Part shown: positions 27,809 to 36,681 of the stretch, piece after piece
How the letters are laid out: each line of letters opens with the position of its first letter
How positions within the stretch are numbered: the stretch's first letter is position 1
From: JABLTI01 sp035528035
GTDB taxonomy: Archaea > Asgardarchaeota > Heimdallarchaeia > JABLTI01
Reading direction: 5' to 3'
NCBI GenBank assembly: GCA_035528035.1
Contig: DATKZI010000008.1
Span: 17,011-81,010, forward strand
Length of the DNA: 64,000 bases
The notes under the pieces: generated by a model
Told to the model about the DNA's origin: nothing
What the model saw: only the letters and a program-made list of their open reading frames with translations
Database searches by the model: none
Program-made: the position numbers and the translations under genes

Positions 27809-28590
27809 TGACTTGGAAGCATTCAAAAAGGAAAACAAAAAAGAAAGTAACAACCAAAAAAGAAGAGCAAATTAACTCAGTGGAATTTAAAACAAAAGAT
27901 GCTAAAACTAAGACAGTGGAAAAATTAGCCGTAGCATATAGTGAGGAATATGACAAGAAAATACGTAATTTGCAAATAATAGCTTTGATTTTAATTTTAG
28001 TAATGACCCTTATAGCTCCTTTGCGTTTATTTGATTCAAAGAAAATTTTCGATATTACAGCTGTCGGTTTTGTTGTAGCTGGGATAGTTCCAGCAATTAT
28101 AGCTATTTTTGATTTTATGCGTGGTCGTAGATTATGTTTGTATTTATCCACGTTAATTTATGGTAGCTGGATTATTGTTACTAGCGTTTTTTATTGGGAA
28201 ATTATTCTCCTAACAGGATTACTAATTATCTATTTTGAAGTCACTCGAGTATTGCAATTAATAAGTCCAATATTAGCTAATGTCGAATCTATTGCATCTG
28301 GAGGAGCTTATTATCATGCCAACGTTTATCTTAAAAGGTACATAGTATTTTTATTAAAATATTCAGGAATAATATTAGGCTCTACATTGTGTTTTGGAAT
28401 TCTTGGAAGATATGTTTTTGTACTTATACAAGGGGATATCTTGTTTTCGATTTTCATAATCGTGTGTTTAATATTGGTAATGATCCTTAGTAGAAGAGTA
28501 ATTACTTTAGACATAAAGAAAATCCTAATTAAAGAACAGAAAGAAAGAATGGAAGAAGATTTAGCGAAGACCTACTCTAGATATAACTAA
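27808..28590 (+). CDS. Polytopic membrane protein of the MoxR-DUF58 operon
   Basis: The 260-aa protein has a basic, Lys/Thr-rich N-terminus (about residues 1-50) followed by about six hydrophobic helices (about 55-80, 85-105, 110-128, 130-150, 180-200 and 205-225), ending in a charged cytoplasmic tail. No known family was recognised. Translational coupling to the DUF58 gene and its place in the operon suggest a membrane partner of the MoxR-DUF58 complex, inferred from context only. Confidence 0.75.
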   Translation: MTWKHSKRKTKKKVTTKKEEQINSVEFKTKDAKTKTVEKLAVAYSEEYDKKIRNLQIIALILILVMTLIAPLRLFDSKKIFDITAVGFVVAGIVPAIIAIFDFMRGRRLCLYLSTLIYGSWIIVTSVFYWEIILLTGLLIIYFEVTRVLQLISPILANVESIASGGAYYHANVYLKRYIVFLLKYSGIILGSTLCFGILGRYVFVLIQGDILFSIFIIVCLILVMILSRRVITLDIKKILIKEQKERMEEDLAKTYSRYN

Positions 28591-28595
28591 AGAAA

Positions 28596-29126
28596 TTAAG
28601 CTTCCAAAGCTTTTCTAAAAGTTCGGATGACTAAGGCTAATTCAATGAAGAAATGGGTATCTACCTTACGTTCTTCGCTGAGAAATCTTTTAAATTTCTT
28701 AAATAATCTTTCAAAGAATTTTTCCTTGGGTTGTATGTCAACATACCAAGCATTAACATCAAACAAAAATTTTACTACACTATCATCAGTAAATATGATC
28801 GAAAGCTTATCTTTATTTTCAAGAAGTTCAGCCATTTCGGAATCAGAATAACCTTTCCTGAATTTGAAAAGTTTGAGAAGTTCAATTCTAATACTTTCAC
28901 ACACACCAAGATTTGTTATGGAAAGTAATTCCCCTCTTCTGAGAAAATGTTGGAAAGTCATAACAACTCGAGGAAGAATTTTATAATATGAACTTCTCGA
29001 CCATTTCTTAATCTTTCTTGTATAATGACCCAAATCACGAAAAACAATAACGAAGATAAAAATAATGCTAATCATGAAGATAAATAGCCAACCTTGCTCG
29101 AGAAAATCAGTAAATCCATTACTCAT
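28596..29126 (-). CDS. Membrane-anchored protein paired with the DUF4129-like gene
   Basis: The 176-aa protein has one N-terminal transmembrane helix (about residues 12-30) and a long basic helical cytoplasmic domain. The start is the ATG at 29126, with GGAGAT seven bases upstream; it overlaps the end of the DUF4129-like gene by eight bases, so both are coupled. No family was recognised. The pair converges on the MoxR-DUF58 operon, ending six bases away. Confidence 0.7.
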   Translation of the reverse strand: MSNGFTDFLEQGWLFIFMISIIFIFVIVFRDLGHYTRKIKKWSRSSYYKILPRVVMTFQHFLRRGELLSITNLGVCESIRIELLKLFKFRKGYSDSEMAELLENKDKLSIIFTDDSVVKFLFDVNAWYVDIQPKEKFFERLFKKFKRFLSEERKVDTHFFIELALVIRTFRKALEA

Positions 29127-30654
29127 CAGCAGCATCTCCTAGCTTATCTTTTTTCACTTCTTCCTCTGAATCAGAACTCTCTTTATCTTTTTCTTCTTTG
29201 ATTGGGTGAATTTCTGATGAGATAGAGTCATAATATTCTTCGGCTTTTTGGGAATCCTCTGGAGTAATTTCATGTTCGCTGAATCGTGCTTCTTCATATA
29301 AATCTGTTAAGTCACTTATTTTCTCTTCCGTTATTGGGAATTTCTCTTCAGCTGATTGCTCAAATTCACCAGGAGTCATACTTCTCTCTGATTTAGCTCC
29401 TCGATCAATTAACTCATAAGAAGTTTTATGATATGCTCTAATTACCAGTTTCCGATGATCTGAACTTGTCGCTGTGGGTATCCATCGTTTATCTTTGTCT
29501 AAAATCCGTTCATGAAATTCATCATCTCTTCTTCTGAAGAAATCAATTCCAATAAAAACAATTGCTACTATAATAAACACTCCAGCAACAACTAATAGAA
29601 CCATAGAAATAATCCTCGTAGGTGGTTCTGGATTGTCAGAACTAACAGGGGAAGGATCAGTGCCAGTACCTGGAGGTGTAGTAGGTTCTGTAGGTAATGA
29701 AGGTGCAGTGTCAGTTCCTGTTACATTAGAAGATGTAGTTGATATAGGGTCTAGAGTATCAGGTAAAAATTCCGGCATATTATTTCTAATATATCTTGCT
29801 AGAAAACCAAATCCTAAACCTATTATAAGAGAGAGAAACAAAGGTGCAAGAAATCGTGTCCAACTTCCTTCTGAGAATAATAAACGAAAAACATAGAATA
29901 AAATTATTAAGAGTAGTGCTGAGTATGGCAAAAAAAGAGAGATTTTTGTAAAAATATTATTTGAAGCTGCTGCAGGTAAACCTGAGAAATAATCAGCCCA
30001 ATCGTTTTCACCCACATAATCTCGTACCTCTACATAGAAAAGAGTTTGAACATTATACCAATCCAATTGGAAATAATCTGAATCGGTATAGGTGTCATCA
30101 ATAGCTCTAAATTTTAAAACGTCATTAATTGAAACAGAGAAAACATTATTGTCATTTCGTCGGATACTAACTCTATAACGTTCACCTGCTTCTGGAACAA
30201 AGTAAGTTGAATTTAATTCTGTACTTATACCATAACCATCAAGCCTAAACAATGCTAATGGTTTCCCTATTTCAAATTGTAGTTTATAGCCTTCTGAACA
30301 TAAATTGTAAGAATAGAAATTCTGATTTAGACCAATAAAAATAACTGAAGCTGAACCAGAACCATAATATCGAACTTCCCATGCCCAGAAACCATAAGAA
30401 ACATTACTCAGATGTGAAGCAATGTTATTTTCAGGGTTTTTTGCAACCATTGACCCACCTGTCCCTTCAAATCTACCCAAAGGTATGGTCCAATTGGTCA
30501 TTTCTGAACCAAAGAGATATTTGGAAGCAAAGCTAAAGGATACGATGGACAATATTAGAAAGATGGATATAGCAATAAATCTTTTATCAAATTTAAATTT
30601 AGATGTTTTTTTCTTATTATCCTTAGATCTCTCATCCAAAGTATTCTCATCCAA
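29119..30654 (-). CDS. Membrane protein with DUF4129-like C-terminal domain
   Basis: The 511-aa protein has a helix near residues 28-46, an extracellular beta-rich domain (about 50-235) resembling a lectin-like or concanavalin-type sandwich, membrane helices (about 240-285), a Pro/Thr/Ser-rich linker (about 305-345), another helix (about 350-372) and a cytoplasmic domain with VIRAYHKTSYELIDRG and SMTPGEFEQSA, typical of DUF4129. DUF4129 domains often occur with MoxR and DUF58 and with transglutaminase-like proteins in envelope clusters; no transglutaminase is visible here. Its DUF4129 neighbourhood supports a link with the adjacent MoxR-DUF58 operon. Confidence 0.8.
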   Translation of the reverse strand: MDENTLDERSKDNKKKTSKFKFDKRFIAISIFLILSIVSFSFASKYLFGSEMTNWTIPLGRFEGTGGSMVAKNPENNIASHLSNVSYGFWAWEVRYYGSGSASVIFIGLNQNFYSYNLCSEGYKLQFEIGKPLALFRLDGYGISTELNSTYFVPEAGERYRVSIRRNDNNVFSVSINDVLKFRAIDDTYTDSDYFQLDWYNVQTLFYVEVRDYVGENDWADYFSGLPAAASNNIFTKISLFLPYSALLLIILFYVFRLLFSEGSWTRFLAPLFLSLIIGLGFGFLARYIRNNMPEFLPDTLDPISTTSSNVTGTDTAPSLPTEPTTPPGTGTDPSPVSSDNPEPPTRIISMVLLVVAGVFIIVAIVFIGIDFFRRRDDEFHERILDKDKRWIPTATSSDHRKLVIRAYHKTSYELIDRGAKSERSMTPGEFEQSAEEKFPITEEKISDLTDLYEEARFSEHEITPEDSQKAEEYYDSISSEIHPIKEEKDKESSDSEEEVKKDKLGDAADE

Positions 30655-30746
30655 TAAGTAGCTAATGATATATTGTTTAAACTAATATTAAATTATTAGT
30701 TTATTTATTCTTTTCAAAGTCTGAAAATTAAATTAAAACTAGTTAA

Positions 30747-31181
30747 TTAGAGAAAAAAGGGAGAAAGCGAAGCTAGAATAACAATAGGTGAATAAACTTC
30801 TGAATCAGTTATTTCAATAAGATGAGAGTTGGATATTTGATAATGTTTGGCTAATTTAGTGGAATTAGTAATGACTTTTGTTTGGTTATTCTTTGCTATT
30901 CCCTTTAAGATTTCAGTTTTAGAATCAACATCTTTCCAAGCAATTGAAGACCACTCTTTCTGAGTAGGAATATGGCATTTAAGTTGAATATTATCAGCAC
31001 TTAATGTTAGAACTACTTGGTCATCATATTCTTTGTTTGTTATTTGAGCTTTTATATCATTTAAAGAAAAAAGGGTGGTATTGGTAGGTTTGGAAAGGAT
31101 TTTCCCAACCTTTTTATATCCACCTTCAAATTTTTGGTAGATTGACCATTGATAACCTAATTTAGTCAATTTTAATTTCAA
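30747..31181 (-). CDS. Hypothetical protein co-transcribed with the DUF4139 gene
   Basis: The 144-aa protein is beta-rich in the first half (KLKLTKLGYQWSIYQKFEGG) with no recognised family and no membrane segment apart from a hydrophobic C-terminal stretch (SPIVILASLSPFFL). It begins with a TTG at 31181, ten bases after the DUF4139 gene, so it is probably translated from the same message. Confidence 0.6.
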   Translation of the reverse strand: MKLKLTKLGYQWSIYQKFEGGYKKVGKILSKPTNTTLFSLNDIKAQITNKEYDDQVVLTLSADNIQLKCHIPTQKEWSSIAWKDVDSKTEILKGIAKNNQTKVITNSTKLAKHYQISNSHLIEITDSEVYSPIVILASLSPFFL

Positions 31182-31191
31182 AACTATCAGC

Positions 31192-32796
31192 TCAAGGCAA
31201 TGATGGAGTAATTTCGTAGTCTTTTTCCCATTCTACTTCAAACTTATATGCAATCTTTGTTTCGCCAGCAGTTTTAACAGATAATTCCCAAGTATAGATA
31301 CCAAGGTTGTCTTTTGTAGGAACGATGCTAGGTTCAAAATTCTTCACCTTAATACGTTCAGATCGAGAATAGGGGATAACATCCTTAATGACGATAAATG
31401 AATCTTCTTTACGGAAATTCTTGATGATAAGCTCATATTCATAATAGATATTACGTTTGCCTTTTACTACTCCAGCCTTTTCTCTTACTCGTTTAATTAG
31501 CTTCTTCTCAGCTTTCATTTTCATTTCTTCACGAGCGCCAAGCTTGAATTCTTCACCAGGAGCAATCTTTGCAATATAAGTTTCACCAATAAATTCACCT
31601 TCAGAATAGACTTTAGCATTGCCAGCAAGAATAACAGCATCACCATTTGTAATTTTATCTTGTGCTATTACACCTAAACCATCTGTAGAAGACCAGTAAA
31701 ATTCTTTCTCCGTTTTCAATTCATGAGTTGTTAAAGTTACTGGATGATTATTACCATCTGAAGGAATGGTCCATTTGCCAGAAATTTCGAAACTTTGAAC
31801 TCCAGATGGACTTTCTTTTAATTCAACAGTTGGTTCATACATATCTTCCATTGGTGCTTCAGCAATTTCTTCTCGCTCATCCATCACTTTTCTTTCCATA
31901 GACATCATAGCTCCAGCCATCTTCTTTGCTTTCATAGCATAACCTGGACTTGGGGGAGGTCGTGCATATGGATCATAGATATCAATATAGAAGGGAGCTG
32001 GTTCAATAACTCTAAGTGGTTTAAATACTGCGGTGGATATCTCGAGACCAACGTCTACCCAATCCTCTAAAGTGCGATTAACAACTTGCGCCATACCTTT
32101 TAAGATTGCTTTATCAATTCTGAGATCAACATCATACGTTGGAGTCCAACTTACACCAACAACTTGATAAGATAGCTCAAAAATAAATGGTCCAGTTTGA
32201 GCGACATCTACACCAATAGCAATTTCATAGGTTTGTTCTGTTCTTGATTGATTTTGGTAAATATTTATTTGATTCTGCAATGTTTGTAGTTTTTTATTCA
32301 ATTCCTCAATTTCATCTTCGAGGGTTTGTTTTTTCTTTAGAAAGTCAACATTATTTTTGTTTTCAAAATCAATGAAGGTTGATAAGGTTGTTAATTGAGT
32401 TTCTCCAGAAGCCAACCATTGTGGAAATTCCACTGCAAATTTATCACTCAAGTTTTTCAAACGTTCGTTTTGCTTTACAGTAAAATCATATTTTTGTTGT
32501 AGAACTTGAAGTTCTTTTCGAAGCTTCTTCTCTTCTTGAATAAGCTTATTTAACTCCTCATGTGAAACCTCTTCTTGATAAACGGTTTCGACATCAATAG
32601 CACCAATAGAGCCTTTACCTTTACCGGAAACACGAACACTATCTCTTTTGAGATTTTTTGTTAATTTTTTAATACGAATCTGTTGAAATCCTTTTTTCAA
32701 TTCAATAGATCCTGAACGATAAATTCGTGCACCATCTAAATAAACAACTACTCGATCAATATTAGTTTCGAGAGTTATACTTTTATCATCGACCAT
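31192..32796 (-). CDS. DUF4139 (mucoidy-inhibitor-like) protein
   Basis: The 534-aa protein combines an N-terminal DUF4140-like beta domain (LETNIDRVVVYLDGARIYRSG), a coiled coil (about residues 78-185) and a C-terminal DUF4139 beta domain from about 190 (YQVVGVSWTPTYDVDLRID, then the long beta sandwich). This order is that of the MuiA-like family, whose function is not settled. The ATG at 32796 has AAAGGT upstream. It is the first gene of a two-gene unit with the 144-aa protein, facing away from the DUF4430 gene. Confidence 0.85.
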   Translation of the reverse strand: MVDDKSITLETNIDRVVVYLDGARIYRSGSIELKKGFQQIRIKKLTKNLKRDSVRVSGKGKGSIGAIDVETVYQEEVSHEELNKLIQEEKKLRKELQVLQQKYDFTVKQNERLKNLSDKFAVEFPQWLASGETQLTTLSTFIDFENKNNVDFLKKKQTLEDEIEELNKKLQTLQNQINIYQNQSRTEQTYEIAIGVDVAQTGPFIFELSYQVVGVSWTPTYDVDLRIDKAILKGMAQVVNRTLEDWVDVGLEISTAVFKPLRVIEPAPFYIDIYDPYARPPPSPGYAMKAKKMAGAMMSMERKVMDEREEIAEAPMEDMYEPTVELKESPSGVQSFEISGKWTIPSDGNNHPVTLTTHELKTEKEFYWSSTDGLGVIAQDKITNGDAVILAGNAKVYSEGEFIGETYIAKIAPGEEFKLGAREEMKMKAEKKLIKRVREKAGVVKGKRNIYYEYELIIKNFRKEDSFIVIKDVIPYSRSERIKVKNFEPSIVPTKDNLGIYTWELSVKTAGETKIAYKFEVEWEKDYEITPSLP

Positions 32797-32949
32797 AGGA
32801 ATTACCTTTGTTTTATAATAAACTACAAAATATAAGCACTCTTCAAAAAACCTTTCGGAATGAATTCAATGGTAATAATAAGAGATTTAAATAGAAATTA
32901 ATAGGTTATATTAACCTATTAAATGATCAAACATTTCTGTGATGGAATT

Positions 32950-33411
32950 ATGGCTAAAAACAATCAGAAGAAATACCTTCCAGCTGTGATTATTGGTTCA
33001 ATTATAATTTTATTAACTTTAACAGGGGGACTAATTTTTGGTCCTTTTAATGGAATTCTACCAGAGTCATTAAGGGAAAAATTGGGTTATTCTAATAATC
33101 TAGAAGGAGAAATAACTGTTCAATTATTTGTAAACTTTAACGGATTTCATGAGAACCTGAATAAATCTATTTTTTTTGAATCAAATGAAAATGCTACCGC
33201 TTTTACAATTTTGGAGAAGGCGAATCTTACACTTCAAGTAAATACCTATCAAAATGGTGTCTTTATAGAAGGAATAGAAGGAGTAGCACAAAATTCTGAA
33301 TATGGATGGTGGTACCAAGCTGATGGTGTAGATGGAGGCATTGCATCTAATAAATTCGATTTGCGGGTAAATAATGTTCAAACTTTAATATGGTTGTATA
33401 AAAATTATTGA
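32950..33411 (+). CDS. Membrane-anchored DUF4430 protein
   Basis: The 153-aa protein has one N-terminal membrane anchor (about residues 11-31) and a DUF4430 domain (about 60-153) with the family pattern ATAFTILEKANL, GVAQNSEYGWWYQADG and NNVQTLIWLYKNY. DUF4430 resembles the ligand-binding domain of cobalamin carriers such as intrinsic factor/transcobalamin and often sits beside vitamin-type ECF transporters. I chose the ATG at 32950 with GATGG upstream; an ATG at 32923 is an alternative. It starts a three-gene set with a secreted protein and an ECF S-component-like protein. Confidence 0.75.
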   Translation: MAKNNQKKYLPAVIIGSIIILLTLTGGLIFGPFNGILPESLREKLGYSNNLEGEITVQLFVNFNGFHENLNKSIFFESNENATAFTILEKANLTLQVNTYQNGVFIEGIEGVAQNSEYGWWYQADGVDGGIASNKFDLRVNNVQTLIWLYKNY

Positions 33412-33422
33412 GAGAAAATAAA

Positions 33423-34169
33423 ATGAAGAATTCAACAAGTAAACAATTTCCAAAACAAAGAATTATCTTAGTTGTTTTGTTATTCATAAGTTACTTCATA
33501 GCTATTATGGGAAATACCATAACTGGTTCTGCTTCTTTTCCAGCAGAATTTTATCAAAATGAAAATATTAGTTGGGAAATTGATAATATTTCATCTGGAA
33601 CAACCACATGGTATAACATGTCAGACTATTCTACTATAAGTACTTGGTATGCTAACAAGAGTGATATAATAACATTCAATATTACTGATTGGAAACAGAT
33701 CAGTGAACAAAATTATCTTTTAGGTGATTTATCTTTAGGAAATTTAACGATTACTACAGATAATCAAGATATTGGTTTTAATTTAGTTTTATCCATTTAT
33801 CCATGGTATGGGGGATTAATAGCATTAGAACAAGATTGGAATGGTTTGAGTGGAATAACACCTTTTACTGGTAATATGTATGTAGAAATCAATTATGATA
33901 AATTGGTGACAGTATTAAATCAACGGGTAGAAGCCATCGAGATTATTTATGATGAAGGATTGCAAAAAACCAACCTTATTTACGAACCAATAACAGGCAT
34001 TTTATTATCCGCCAATACAACCTTTGGATCATTCTGGTTGCAAATGCATTTGAATTCAAGTACAGTTCCTCTACCTAGTGTATCACAAAGTATAGGTTTC
34101 AAATCATTTATTGTAATCTCAAGTATGGGTGTAGCAATTCTACTTTTAAAGAAAAAAAGAATTACTTAA
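33423..34169 (+). CDS. Secreted, membrane-anchored beta-rich protein
   Basis: The 248-aa protein has an N-terminal signal/anchor helix (about residues 12-32), a beta-rich, aromatic and Asn/Thr-rich extracellular domain, and a C-terminal transmembrane helix ending in KKKRIT (about 223-248), so it is held at the surface at both ends. No family was recognised. The ATG at 33423 has GAGAG upstream. It lies between the DUF4430 gene and the ECF S-component gene, each close by, suggesting a shared role in ligand capture. Confidence 0.65.
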   Translation: MKNSTSKQFPKQRIILVVLLFISYFIAIMGNTITGSASFPAEFYQNENISWEIDNISSGTTTWYNMSDYSTISTWYANKSDIITFNITDWKQISEQNYLLGDLSLGNLTITTDNQDIGFNLVLSIYPWYGGLIALEQDWNGLSGITPFTGNMYVEINYDKLVTVLNQRVEAIEIIYDEGLQKTNLIYEPITGILLSANTTFGSFWLQMHLNSSTVPLPSVSQSIGFKSFIVISSMGVAILLLKKKRIT

Positions 34170-34182
34170 GGTGAAATGAAAT

Positions 34183-34908
34183 TTGAAAGAAACCAACATT
34201 GAAACCAAGAATACTATTTCCAGTGTAAATGGAAATACATTAGAAAATATTCCTACATTGGAAAAAAACTTTGATGTTGGTGAAAATAATGGGAGTGAAA
34301 TAGATTTATCAGATTTACCATTAACAGAATATACACCAAAAAATCACACAATAAAAGTAGCTATTTTAGCAATTTTTACAGCTTTAGGTGCTGCTTTATC
34401 TAGTCTCTTTATGTATATCCCATACATAGAATTTATGACACTTACTCTTTTTATTGGAGGAATCATCCTTGGACCATTATATGGAAGTTTTCTTGCTATA
34501 TTATCAGCGTCTCTATATGAAATCATTGCTACTGCAATGGTAGGACCTGGAGTTATTATCTTTCCTTTCAAAATTGTTGCTTTTGTATTAATTGCTTTAA
34601 CTGGTGCTTTGATTGGTCATAAAATTCCTACAAAAACATCGTATTTTTGGAGATTTTTTATTGCAGTTATTGGTGGCTTACTTACAATACTTTATGACCT
34701 AATTGTTAATATTGGTTGGGTTCTAATCACAAATGATTTCAAATTCATAGGTTATTTTACTGCTTTAATAATTGGTTTGCCTATAACAGCAGCAAAAGTA
34801 GCTAGTAATGCTGTTTTATTTTTCTTTATTCCTGATATCTTAAATCGTACTTTAAAATCAATAATGACTAAGGAACGGATAACTATTAAAAAATTAGATT
34901 TAAAATAG
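34183..34908 (+). CDS. ECF-transporter S-component-like membrane protein
   Basis: The 241-aa protein has a polar N-terminal extension of about 55 residues and then about six hydrophobic helices. The first core helix AILAIFTALGAALSSLF and the following YIEFMTLTLFIGGIILGPLYGSFLAILSA with GLY-type helix packing are typical of ECF S components. S components bind vitamins or metals and are energised by shared T and A subunits, which are not adjacent here. It starts at a TTG (34183) with AAGGTGA upstream. The DUF4430 context suggests a cobalamin- or tetrapyrrole-like substrate, an inference. Confidence 0.75.
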   Translation: MKETNIETKNTISSVNGNTLENIPTLEKNFDVGENNGSEIDLSDLPLTEYTPKNHTIKVAILAIFTALGAALSSLFMYIPYIEFMTLTLFIGGIILGPLYGSFLAILSASLYEIIATAMVGPGVIIFPFKIVAFVLIALTGALIGHKIPTKTSYFWRFFIAVIGGLLTILYDLIVNIGWVLITNDFKFIGYFTALIIGLPITAAKVASNAVLFFFIPDILNRTLKSIMTKERITIKKLDLK

Positions 34909-35019
34909 CTTCTTTATGCTTAAAAAGCAATAAATACTTGTTTAAATAGTAACGGCAAAACAAACGTAATAATTTTAAAGTGGTCAATATTTATAGAAAC
35001 TGAAAGTAAAACTAAAATT

Positions 35020-35059
35020 ATCGATTTATAGTCATTAATGGAAAATTAATTAAATCGAT
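35020..35059. repeat. Inverted repeat upstream of the peptide-ABC ATPase promoter
   Basis: ATCGATTTA (35020-35028) and TAAATCGAT (35051-35059) are perfect 9-base inverted repeats separated by 22 bases, ending 15 bases before the TATA-like box at 35075. The spacing would place two protein-binding half sites on the same DNA face, so it may be an operator. Confidence 0.4.
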
Positions 35060-35074
35060 ATAAGTTGTTTAATA

Positions 35075-35084
35075 GATATAAATA
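35075..35084 (+). promoter_or_regulatory. TATA-like box of the peptide-ABC ATPase gene
   Basis: GATATAAATA lies 37-46 bases before the ATG at 35121, predicting a short leader containing the GGAG Shine-Dalgarno sequence. Confidence 0.45.
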
Positions 35085-35120
35085 AATTTAACATGGCGGA
35101 ATTTGTTCGGAGAAATAAAA

Positions 35121-36275
35121 ATGAGCGAACCAACCTTTGTAACTGAACTGCGCCCACCAGAAGAAGAAGGCGTTATCTTAGATGTCCGAGGTATAAGGAC
35201 CTATTTCTTTACCGAAGAAGGTATTGTTAGGGCAATTGAAAATGTTAGCTATAAAGTGTATGAAGCAAAAACCCTAGGAATTGTAGGCGAATCTGGTTGC
35301 GGAAAATCAGTTAGTGCTCTTTCTGTTATGGGTATTGTTCCTGACCCACCTGGTAAAATTATTGAAGGTGAAGTTTGGTATCGTGGAGAAAATTTAAGAA
35401 AGAAATCAGATGCAGAAATGCGAACCATTCGTGGTAACAAAATGGCTATGATTTTCCAAGATCCAATGACTTCTCTTAACCCTGTCTTAACTGTTGGCGA
35501 TCAGATTATGGAAGCAATTCGACTTCACCAAGAAGTTGATTTACAAACTGCTCGTGAAAATGCTATTAAAATTATGGATCTTGTAGGTATCCCTAGCGCA
35601 GCTGATCGTGTTGACGATTATCCATTTATGTTCTCAGGGGGTATGAGACAGCGTGTTATGATTGCTATGGCACTTTCTTGCAATCCAGAATTGCTTATAG
35701 CTGATGAACCAACAACTGCTTTGGATGTAACTATTCAAGCACAAATTTTGAATATTTTAAAGGCTATTAGAAATGAATTTAATATGTCAATTATGCTCAT
35801 CACACACGATCTTGGTGTAATAGCTGAATTGACCGATTACGTTACTGTTATGTATGCAGGGTATATAGTTGAATATGCTTCAACTATTGAATTGTACAAG
35901 AATCCAATGCATCCTTATAGCATTGCACTATTAGGAGCAATTCCAAAACCTGATACAAGAAAAGATGATGATCTTACAATTATCCCTGGATCAATTCCTA
36001 ACTTAATTGCCCCACCATCTGGCTGTAGATTCCATCCACGATGTTCACACACAATGGAGATGTGTAAGACTGAAGTTCCTTTATTGCGACAAGTCGCTCC
36101 CCAACATACTGTTAGATGCCATCTCTTCAATAAATATCCTACTTCTGAAGTTGAAGAATATACCAAAACGATGCGAGAATTATATCAAACTGATCAACTC
36201 GATGAAATTCAAGGTAAGAGAAGATTTAAGAGAATGCATAAAAACGATGACTTGCCAGCAAAGGAATTAGAATAG
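35121..36275 (+). CDS. Peptide/nickel ABC transporter ATP-binding protein (DppD/OppD type)
   Basis: The 384-aa protein is an OppD/DppD-type ABC ATPase: Walker A GESGCGKSVSALS, Q-loop IFQDPMTSLNP, signature FSGGMRQRV, Walker B LLIADEPTTALDV and the C-terminal oligopeptide/dipeptide domain with GCRFHPRCSHTMEMC. The ATG at 35121 with GGAG upstream is preferred over a TTG at 35103. Normally it pairs with an OppF-type ATPase and two permeases; none is adjacent on either side, so partners must be encoded elsewhere. Confidence 0.9.
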   Translation: MSEPTFVTELRPPEEEGVILDVRGIRTYFFTEEGIVRAIENVSYKVYEAKTLGIVGESGCGKSVSALSVMGIVPDPPGKIIEGEVWYRGENLRKKSDAEMRTIRGNKMAMIFQDPMTSLNPVLTVGDQIMEAIRLHQEVDLQTARENAIKIMDLVGIPSAADRVDDYPFMFSGGMRQRVMIAMALSCNPELLIADEPTTALDVTIQAQILNILKAIRNEFNMSIMLITHDLGVIAELTDYVTVMYAGYIVEYASTIELYKNPMHPYSIALLGAIPKPDTRKDDDLTIIPGSIPNLIAPPSGCRFHPRCSHTMEMCKTEVPLLRQVAPQHTVRCHLFNKYPTSEVEEYTKTMRELYQTDQLDEIQGKRRFKRMHKNDDLPAKELE

Positions 36276-36289
36276 AATCCTAAAGAAAT

Positions 36290-36325
36290 ATAATAATCTT
36301 GAATGATTGTTATTTTTTTCTCTCT
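36290..36325 (+). terminator. Terminator after the peptide-ABC ATPase gene
   Basis: ATAATAATC (36290-36298) pairs with GATTGTTAT (36305-36313), 9 pairs with one G-T, loop TTGAAT, followed by a run of T residues. It lies 15 bases after the stop codon. Confidence 0.6.
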
Positions 36326-36448
36326 ATTCCGCCATTTTTTCTATTTTTTTCCTTAATTCTTAAATATAGCTTAAGTATATATTAGAAGAAAATTTATCTT
36401 CAAGTAGTATTTATTGACACGTCATGGAAAAATAAATGGGTTAAAATA

Positions 36449-36658
36449 ATGAGTAATAAAGCTAAAATACCAAGAGTCAATAATTCAGAATGTTGTGGAT
36501 GTGGTTTATGCACTTTTGCTTTACCAGATGTTTTTCGATTAACCCCAGAAGGCAAGTCCGAAGTATTTGCCCCTGAAAAAGCAGAAGAAAAATCCGTTCA
36601 AAAAACTATTGAGGATTGCCCTTGCATGTGCATTCATTGGTTTAAGCAAAATAATTAG
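36449..36658 (+). CDS. Single-cluster [4Fe-4S] ferredoxin
   Basis: The 69-aa protein has C15-x2-C18-x2-C21 and a distal C57-P, giving the four ligands of a mono-cluster ferredoxin; the position usually occupied by a fourth clustered Cys is Leu25, as expected when only one cluster is bound. Extra cysteines at 16, 59 and 61 are unusual. It could donate electrons to an unlinked oxidoreductase. It is a single gene convergent with the parvulin gene. Confidence 0.88.
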   Translation: MSNKAKIPRVNNSECCGCGLCTFALPDVFRLTPEGKSEVFAPEKAEEKSVQKTIEDCPCMCIHWFKQNN

Positions 36659-36681
36659 TGGTAAAGAGAGGAGAACTGATA

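Noticed and set aside
36449..36658. Ferredoxin lacking a fourth clustered cysteine as a broken gene
   Set aside because: Mono-cluster ferredoxins use three near and one distal Cys, all present.
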